Positions 54,823 through 61,503 of a stretch of 64,000 nucleotides of DNA are shown piece by piece. Position 1 is the stretch's first letter; every line of letters starts with the position of its first letter. The position numbers and the translations under genes are program-made. The stretch is from Candidatus Margulisiibacteriota bacterium. Lineage in GTDB: Bacteria; Margulisbacteria; Riflemargulisbacteria; GWF2-39-127. The stretch is taken from NCBI GenBank assembly GCA_003242895.1, contig QKMY01000057.1:62001-126000 (forward strand), written 5' to 3'. Under the pieces are notes generated by a model, which was not told where the DNA came from, ran no database searches, and worked only from the letters and a program-made list of their open reading frames with translations.

Positions 54823-57057
54823 CTAGTGGTTGTCAGTCATTGACAGTATAAATGCCTGCTCATCATCTGAATATATTTTCTTATACATCCAATAGCTTTT
54901 GAGGACTTTCTGAACGTAATTACGGGTTTCGCTAAAAGGTATGGTTTCGATGAACTCGTCGATATCGTCATTTTTTTTGCCATCCCACCATTTTAAAGCA
55001 TTTGTAGGACCACCGTTATAACCAGCGAGTGCAAGGATGACATTATTATTAAATCTGCTAAGAAGCTTCGTGAAATAATAGGTGCCCATACTTATATTTG
55101 TTTCGGCTGAGGTAAGATCATAAGTTGAAGCATTTTTTTTCAGAAGGCGTTTTGCAATGTCCTTAGCTGTTCCCGGCATTATCTGCATTAGCCCTTGCGC
55201 ATTGGTACATGATTTGGCATCTTTTTTGAATCTGCTTTCCTCTCGTATCAGAGCGATTACAAGATACGGGTCGGTAGAATATTCTTGTGCATATTTATTA
55301 ATTAAATTCCAGTATACTTTGGGATACGCAAATTTTATAGCATCTTTTGGGACCTGGTTATATTTCTGAAATTCCTCATAAACTATATTCTCAATACCTT
55401 TGACACAATTATAATAATCTCCTTGAAAGTACTTGTATTTGCTAATGAGCGTTTTAGAAAATAGTTCTGAGAGTGCGTTAGTCTCCTTGTAATGACTGAC
55501 TTCAGCAAAAAATTCGCTTTCATAACCGAATTCTCGCAGCATATTCAGTCTTAAATTTGACTCCATTGAATAATTTTCAGAGGTCGTAAGATTGAGGCTG
55601 TTTCCTGGCAATGCAAGAAGCGTTTGTCTGTGTTCCTGGTTCGTTGAAAATTTGTCCCATACTCGAAAAGCATAGTAAGTATGCGCGAATTTATCAAATA
55701 GTTTTGAATAGAGCCTAAAGGCTTCTTCTTCATTCCCATCTTTTTGTGCAGCTTTTGCCGCCCAGAAAACACATTTTGCGGTAAAATCGTCAGCTTGAGG
55801 AAGTGTTGCAGCTACTTTGAGCACATTATACGCTCGATTATATTGTTCTGTAATATAATAAAACCAGCCTTGTTCCCAAATTGCGTCATCGGCAAGAGGA
55901 GATTCCGGGTAACGCTCGTATAACTTTTCATAATAATTATATGCGAGGACCTTATCCTTTTTTTCTAAATAAATTGCCGCTAGATTGTAAATCGCTTTAT
56001 CGGTTATGTCGCCATGAGGAAATGAATCTATTATTTTTTTGTATGCTTGTACTGCTGCGCTCGTATTTTTTTGGATTTGAAATATTTTAGCTCGATAAAA
56101 ATAGGCCTCGTCGATATGCTTGTCTGCGGGATACCGAACAATTAACTCTTGGAATGCTATAAGTGAAGAATCGTAAGCATAGTATGAATACTTATTAAAC
56201 CCTATGCGATACATTGCTTCAGGGGCTAGCGGTGATTTCGGATAATACGAAAGTAATCTGTCCAGCATATCATTACTTTCTTTAAAGCGACTTTTTTGAT
56301 GCAGAAGTTTCGCCGCGTTCAAAAGATCTTCCGGTTTTGGCAACGGTCTGCTATTTTGAAGGTAATTCGAAAGGTGGTAGAGTTTTCCTGGTATTTTATC
56401 GGAGTACTCACTATCGGGATAGTTGTAAAAAATTTTCTGATAGTGTTCATAGGCTTTCCGATAGTTCTGATTTTTTTCGCAAATGACAGCCAGGTTGAAA
56501 AATACGGTGTCGTTTTTGATGAAGTTTGGATACTTCTGCAATAACGTAGTGTATTCTTTTTCCGCGTTTGCGAACTGGTTGTTTTTGAAATGTAGTTCGC
56601 CCAGATCAAAAAGGGCTTTGGGAATAAAAGGACTTTGAGGAAATTTCTCAATTATACCTGTGTATGCTTTTCTGGCAGCGATATAATTTTTTTTTGCAGA
56701 ATATATTTTTGCCCGCTCATAAAGAATCGCATCCTTGATTGGTACTTCCTGCTTCGCTGCTTTATCAAAATATTTCAGGGCGTTATCTGGTTTCTTCTGG
56801 TTTGCATAGGACTTCCCTAGCAGGAACAGCATCTTACCTTGTAGCTCGCGATCACTTGCCTGTTTTATTTTGTTTAAATAATGGATAGCTGAGACATAGT
56901 TTTCCTCTGCATAATCTTGATAAGCCTTATGATACAAAATTCCTGCACCGGAAACAATATCCTGGGCACGGTCACTCCAGAGGAGATTGCCATTGAATAA
57001 TAGAGCCGTAACTAAGGAAATATTAGAAATAATAGATATGATATTGTGCTTTTTCAT
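54823..57057 (-). CDS. Large TPR lytic transglycosylase (Slt type)
   Basis: 744 residues. An N-terminal signal (ISLVTALLFNGNLLWS) is followed by ~500 residues of TPR/YbgF-like repeats (many YxKA..YP..S.....A motifs) and a C-terminal SLT domain: IREESRFKKDAKSCTNAQG, GLMQIMPGTA and LALAGYNGG. It is periplasmic and cuts peptidoglycan. It is longer than its relative at 40.2-42.0 kb because of extra repeats. It precedes ruvB by 149 bases. Confidence 0.9.
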   Translation of the reverse strand: MKKHNIISIISNISLVTALLFNGNLLWSDRAQDIVSGAGILYHKAYQDYAEENYVSAIHYLNKIKQASDRELQGKMLFLLGKSYANQKKPDNALKYFDKAAKQEVPIKDAILYERAKIYSAKKNYIAARKAYTGIIEKFPQSPFIPKALFDLGELHFKNNQFANAEKEYTTLLQKYPNFIKNDTVFFNLAVICEKNQNYRKAYEHYQKIFYNYPDSEYSDKIPGKLYHLSNYLQNSRPLPKPEDLLNAAKLLHQKSRFKESNDMLDRLLSYYPKSPLAPEAMYRIGFNKYSYYAYDSSLIAFQELIVRYPADKHIDEAYFYRAKIFQIQKNTSAAVQAYKKIIDSFPHGDITDKAIYNLAAIYLEKKDKVLAYNYYEKLYERYPESPLADDAIWEQGWFYYITEQYNRAYNVLKVAATLPQADDFTAKCVFWAAKAAQKDGNEEEAFRLYSKLFDKFAHTYYAFRVWDKFSTNQEHRQTLLALPGNSLNLTTSENYSMESNLRLNMLREFGYESEFFAEVSHYKETNALSELFSKTLISKYKYFQGDYYNCVKGIENIVYEEFQKYNQVPKDAIKFAYPKVYWNLINKYAQEYSTDPYLVIALIREESRFKKDAKSCTNAQGLMQIMPGTAKDIAKRLLKKNASTYDLTSAETNISMGTYYFTKLLSRFNNNVILALAGYNGGPTNALKWWDGKKNDDIDEFIETIPFSETRNYVQKVLKSYWMYKKIYSDDEQAFILSMTDNH

Positions 57058-57192
57058 TTTCCCTTAATACTAAGAGTATCATGAGATTCAGGTTATTTTC
57101 AATATTAAAAAGTGATGCGGTTTCCTGATAGTTCACAGCATTTATCTCATGTTTTGTAGTAGAGATGCTTAGCTGTGCATCTTTTTTCATGC

Positions 57193-57221
57193 TTGACGCA
57201 ATAAAAATATAGTTATATATT
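57193..57221 (+). promoter_or_regulatory. Promoter of the yifB/comM-like gene
   Basis: TTGACG (57193-57198), 17 bases, TATATT (57216-57221), 32 bases before the ATG. A CGGAGGAT ribosome site follows at 57241-57248. Confidence 0.7.
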
Positions 57222-57253
57222 CATTGACGTAAATAAAACCCGGAGGATGAAAA

Positions 57254-58783
57254 ATGTTCGGTAAAATATTTAGTGCATCACTTCAAGGTCTTGAGGCACA
57301 TATCGTTGAAGTTGAAATAGATGTCAAACATGGGCTTCCTGGACACAATATTGTCGGTTTGCCCGATGCAGCAGTGAAAGAGAGCAAAAACAGGGTTGAA
57401 GCAGCGATAACAAATTCAGGCTATGTATTTCCTTTAAATAAGTATTTCACGATTAACCTGGCACCGGCCTATTTACGGAAAGAAGGACCGATGTACGATT
57501 TGCCTATGGCATTCGGTATCCTTGCTGTGACGGGCCAGATATCAAAGAAATACCTTGAAGATTCTATAGTCTTGGGGGAGCTTTCTCTGGAAGGGAGGAT
57601 TAAGCCGATTCAGGGCGTGCTTTCGATGTGCCTGTATGCAAAAGAAAAGGGTTTCCGGCGTGTTTTTCTGCCGGAAAAGAATGTAGAGGAAGGAGCTTTA
57701 GTCCAGGGAATAGATATTATTCCCCTTAATAATCTTGCTCAAGCTGCGGCTATTTTAGGTGACTACGAACCAATGGAAAAATACCAGATAGATTTCGAAA
57801 AATTGTTTGAGGAGGCAGTAACAGATACCGTAGACTTTTCGGAAGTGAAAGGGCAGGAGTTTGTGAAGCGTGGAATCGAAATCGCTGCGGCCGGTGGTCA
57901 TAACCTTCTCATGATCGGTTCTCCCGGATGTGGCAAAACGATGATTGCCAAGCGCATTCCTACTGTACTTCCGCCAATGACTATGGAAGAAGCCTTAGAA
58001 ATAACGAAGATCTATAGCATTATAGGACAGCTTCCTATGCATAAAAGCCTAATAACTGCCCGTCCTTTTAGGAGTCCTCATCATACCGTATCCAATATTG
58101 CGCTGGTTGGAGGTTCTTCTGTTCCTCGGCCAGGTGCGGTATCTCTTGCTCATAACGGTGTGCTTTTTCTCGATGAACTAGCCGAATTTAAGCGAGAAGC
58201 TTTGGAAGTGCTTCGTCAGCCTTTGGAAGATGGAGTTGTAACGATCTCAAGGGCTAAGTCAACACTTACCTATCCGGCTCAGTTTATGTTTGTTGCGGCT
58301 GTGAATCCATGTCCGTGCGGGTATGCGTTCGACCAGACCATCGAATGCACGTGTTCTCCTGCTAACCGCGATAGATACTGGCAGAAATTATCAGGGCCTT
58401 TGCTCGATAGAATTGATATTCAGATTGAAGTACGTCGGTTAAATGAGGATGAATTAATGCAGAAGAAGACGGGAGAATCCTCCGTGGATATAAGAAAAAG
58501 AGTAGAGCGTGCACGAGCTATCCAGCAGAAGCGGCTTCATGGTGAGCCGATCCATTGTAATGCGCAGATGGCGCCAAAGCATATAAAGGAATCGTGTTCG
58601 CTGGATGATTCTTGCGCTCAGCTGATGAGAAATGCCATTCGCAGCTTGAGCCTATCCGCCAGGTCGTTTGATAAAATCATCAAAGTGGCCAGGACTATTG
58701 CTGATCTTGCAGGAGAAGCATCGATCAAGTCTGTCCATCTCGCGGAAGCAATTCAATATCGTGGCCTTGATCGGAAATTCTAA
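57254..58783 (+). CDS. YifB/ComM family Mg-chelatase-like AAA ATPase
   Basis: 509 residues: an N-terminal S5-like/Lon-type domain (GLPGHNIVGLPDAAVKESKNRV), a Walker A GSPGCGKT, FLDELAEFKREALEVLRQPLEDG, a cysteine cluster (CPCGY ... CTCSP) and the C-terminal LLDRIDIQIEV. ComM is a branch-migration helicase in natural transformation. No competence genes are adjacent. Its stop overlaps that of the convergent histidine kinase. Confidence 0.94.
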   Translation: MFGKIFSASLQGLEAHIVEVEIDVKHGLPGHNIVGLPDAAVKESKNRVEAAITNSGYVFPLNKYFTINLAPAYLRKEGPMYDLPMAFGILAVTGQISKKYLEDSIVLGELSLEGRIKPIQGVLSMCLYAKEKGFRRVFLPEKNVEEGALVQGIDIIPLNNLAQAAAILGDYEPMEKYQIDFEKLFEEAVTDTVDFSEVKGQEFVKRGIEIAAAGGHNLLMIGSPGCGKTMIAKRIPTVLPPMTMEEALEITKIYSIIGQLPMHKSLITARPFRSPHHTVSNIALVGGSSVPRPGAVSLAHNGVLFLDELAEFKREALEVLRQPLEDGVVTISRAKSTLTYPAQFMFVAAVNPCPCGYAFDQTIECTCSPANRDRYWQKLSGPLLDRIDIQIEVRRLNEDELMQKKTGESSVDIRKRVERARAIQQKRLHGEPIHCNAQMAPKHIKESCSLDDSCAQLMRNAIRSLSLSARSFDKIIKVARTIADLAGEASIKSVHLAEAIQYRGLDRKF

Positions 58784-60570
58784 TGTGCTGGTAGAGTAAA
58801 ATAGAATGTCGTACCTTGGTTGACTGAACTTTCAACCCAAATCTCTCCGTCAAGACGTTGTAGTATATGATGTACGATAGTTAGTCCTATTCCAGTCCCC
58901 GGAAACTCTTCCTTTCTATGGAGACGTTGAAAGGGCGTAAATAGTTTGCTCGCATAGGCCATATCAAAGCCGATTCCATTATCTTTTACAAAATATATTG
59001 TTTTTCCTTCAGTATCATTGGCCCCGAACTCGATATGAGCAAGCTGGTTTTTTGATGAAAATTTCCAGGCATTAACAAGAAGATTTGCCAGCATTATTTT
59101 TATTAAGTGATTATCTCCATGAGCTATCAGCTTCTCTTGAATATAAAATTGCGTAGTACTGACAGGATGTGCTTTCTTCAGTTCATTAACTATTTTAGTC
59201 GCGATAGAAGAGAGATTTAGTTCTCTATAGTTAAGTTTGCTGCGTGAAATATGAGCTAAGAGGAGCAGGTCATCTGTTGCCCGTGTTAAGTAGTGGGCTG
59301 CGGAACCCATTCTGGTAAGATATTTTTTCCCATGTTCATCTAATCCCCGACTATATTCAGACAACAGGATGTTGCTGACAGCCTTAATTCTTCGCAATGG
59401 GGATTTAAGATGGGCGAGAGATTGGTTGAAAGAAGATAACGCTTTATCTAGTAATTCGGATTGAGAAGACTTTTCGTGCATTAATCCACGCATTATTCTG
59501 TTGTGATGGTCGCATTTAAGGGCTATGGCATTGAGTGCTTTGGCCATATTTTCTAGTTCTCTTGTGCTCTTTATTGTAAGTGTCCCCTCGTATTTATCAT
59601 TCTCTATCGATTGAGCGCCTTTCATCAGTGTATCCAGATGCTTGCTAATAGTTGCTGCTGAGAGAAATAGTAGAGAGCTGCTCACGATAACAATTACAAG
59701 TGTTATAAGAAAGAAGGGTTCCATATCTCTTGCAACCTGATAATGGGCTGATGAAAGAGGTGTCATCGTCATAACCGTAAGAAAATATGAAGGAATAGGG
59801 GCATACCCCAGGACCTGCTTGGTATTGCTGGTTGTGTCGAATAGCTTTATTGTTCCATGTCGACCAGAAAAAATGTTTCTGGAATCTTTATATTGAAAGG
59901 GTTCTGCTAATTTTTCCATGCCGGTTTTTGATGAAGCAATAAGATTCTGGTCATTTCCCCACAGGCTTATAAATGTTGCTTCGTTTTTCGTGAGCTTGCC
60001 GAGCAGCCTAACAATTTCGTGCGGACTTAGATAGACGGCTAAAATTCCCTTTAAGACGCCTTTTTTTGTAATTGGATAGGTAATGATCAAGTAGCGCTTA
60101 TGAGTAACGGGATCGATCTTTAGATTAGACACGGTACCTGCAAGATTGCGTTTGGTCCGTAGAAAAAAATCATCATCACTGATAAAACTATCGTTGGTTA
60201 ATGTACTCACAATGGCATGGCCACTGGGATTGAATATTGCGATTCCTTTCCAGTCCGGTTGCTTCGTGAGATAGAACGTTATGAAATCGGAATTAATATC
60301 ATTGATATTGGAGATATTCATAAACCGGGAGAGAGTAATCGCCCTTAATGCCCGGATATTTCCATTTACCCATTCATTAATCAGGATGGTGGCGCTTTTT
60401 GTCAAATCAAGATTGTGCTGCACAACATCTTGCTCTCTCATACGATAATTGCTGTAAAGTGACGCGATTCCCAGAAAAGTGAGTAGCAGGAGTATAGACA
60501 ATGATACCAAAAGCGATCGTATTCGTAACGAAGAGCGACTGCGTGATATAATCTTTTGCAATATGTTCAC
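58780..60570 (-). CDS. Membrane sensor histidine kinase
   Basis: 596 residues from GTG 60570 (GGAGG ten bases upstream): membrane helix (about 19-41), a ~250-residue extracytoplasmic region resembling dCache sensors (GIAIFNPSGHAIVSTLT), second helix (about 290-313), HAMP, an H-box-like AHLKSPLRRIK (about residue 385) and a GHKL ATPase domain with LLVNAWKFS, DNGIGFD and GTGIGLTIVHHI. It should autophosphorylate on the His of AHLKSP. The receiver-only gene across the 436-base gap is a candidate partner. Confidence 0.88.
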   Translation of the reverse strand: MNILQKIISRSRSSLRIRSLLVSLSILLLLTFLGIASLYSNYRMREQDVVQHNLDLTKSATILINEWVNGNIRALRAITLSRFMNISNINDINSDFITFYLTKQPDWKGIAIFNPSGHAIVSTLTNDSFISDDDFFLRTKRNLAGTVSNLKIDPVTHKRYLIITYPITKKGVLKGILAVYLSPHEIVRLLGKLTKNEATFISLWGNDQNLIASSKTGMEKLAEPFQYKDSRNIFSGRHGTIKLFDTTSNTKQVLGYAPIPSYFLTVMTMTPLSSAHYQVARDMEPFFLITLVIVIVSSSLLFLSAATISKHLDTLMKGAQSIENDKYEGTLTIKSTRELENMAKALNAIALKCDHHNRIMRGLMHEKSSQSELLDKALSSFNQSLAHLKSPLRRIKAVSNILLSEYSRGLDEHGKKYLTRMGSAAHYLTRATDDLLLLAHISRSKLNYRELNLSSIATKIVNELKKAHPVSTTQFYIQEKLIAHGDNHLIKIMLANLLVNAWKFSSKNQLAHIEFGANDTEGKTIYFVKDNGIGFDMAYASKLFTPFQRLHRKEEFPGTGIGLTIVHHILQRLDGEIWVESSVNQGTTFYFTLPAH

Positions 60571-61006
60571 GTATAACTTGCCTCCGGTATAATAGGCGAT
60601 AACTGCGTATTTATCTTTGTTTAAATGAGAACAAAAAGATGCTTCTACTTAGATGATTATATAGTGTAAGTAATAATGAGGCTAGTCGGTTATCTAACGA
60701 ACAAAAATTCACCTCCGGTAAATAATCCCTCCATGATGAGGTCGTGTTTGCTCTTAATCCCAATTGTAGATGAATGAATACGAAAAATGATAATAAAAAT
60801 TTGAAGTATACTTTAAATAATATATAATAAAAACAAGAGAAAAAACTTTTTTTTATTTTTAAGATAATTTAGATACGGATAAGAACGACGACAATGCTTA
60901 TTTACTCAAATTTGCACAAATATCGACATGGGCTAGCTATGTTTCTTTAATTTGCTCGAAAAATGATCGATACAACAAAAATATTTTAAGATTAAGGAAT
61001 GGACTT
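60571..61006. other. 436-base region between histidine kinase and receiver gene
   Basis: It holds the 5' ends of two divergent genes, a promoter (60801-60828) for the receiver gene, and a 9-bp repeat CCTCCGGTA at about 60582 and 60712 which on the minus strand reads as GGAGG-containing. There is a 33-codon frame at 60676 without a ribosome site, not called. I see no RNA gene. Confidence 0.5.
60801..60828 (+). promoter_or_regulatory. Promoter upstream of the receiver-only gene
   Basis: TTGAAG (60801-60806), 16 bases, TATAAT (60823-60828). It would give a leader of about 170 bases, long enough for control, but no structure stands out. Confidence 0.5.
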
Positions 61007-61378
61007 ATGAAAAAGTTGTTATTAATAGATGATAATTTGACTTTGCTTAATTTTTTAGCGAGAGATTTGTCGATATATTATGATGTCATAAGTTTTTCGG
61101 AATCTAAGCTGGCTATCGAATTTATTCAGAGTAATGCAAAAGAGTTAAATATTATTGTTAGTGATTATAAGATGCCTCTCTATAATGGTATTGAAGTCTT
61201 GAAAGCAGCAAAAGAGGCAGCTCCACACAGTATTAGATTGTTGTTGACCGGATATATTGATGCTGTTGATGAAAAAGATCAAAAAGGCATTTATAATTTA
61301 ATTATAGATAAAAATGTGATTAAAGATGCGAGGGAGTTGGTAAGAAACATTGAGGAACTTCCAAAAGGGTTAAAATGA
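61007..61378 (+). CDS. Receiver-only response regulator (CheY-like)
   Basis: 123 residues, a receiver domain and nothing else. The acidic pair is in LLIDDN, the phospho-acceptor Asp in IVSDYKMP, the Thr in LLLTGY and the Lys in NLIIDKN. It has no output domain, so it acts by protein contact, for example on a motor, kinase or the kinase-STAND protein downstream. It is not obviously CheY itself, since no che gene is adjacent. A good terminator follows it. Confidence 0.88.
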   Translation: MKKLLLIDDNLTLLNFLARDLSIYYDVISFSESKLAIEFIQSNAKELNIIVSDYKMPLYNGIEVLKAAKEAAPHSIRLLLTGYIDAVDEKDQKGIYNLIIDKNVIKDARELVRNIEELPKGLK

Positions 61379-61412
61379 GGCGTTGTTATTGAATTATGAT
61401 AGTGTGTTTTAG

Positions 61413-61439
61413 AAAAGGACGTCAATTGAACGTCCTTTT
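61413..61439 (+). terminator. Terminator after the receiver-only gene
   Basis: AAAAGGACGT / ACGTCCTTTT, 10 bp, 7-base loop, ending in a run of five T (61436-61440). It lies 34 bases after the stop codon. Confidence 0.88.
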
Positions 61440-61503
61440 TATGTACTTGATACGATTATTTTACTGGCAGAAAAATGATAAAGGGGAAGAGGGGGTAACA
61501 ATT

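Noticed and set aside
60676-60777. 33-codon plus-strand frame upstream of the receiver gene
   Set aside because: No ribosome site, no recognisable sequence and a length expected by chance.
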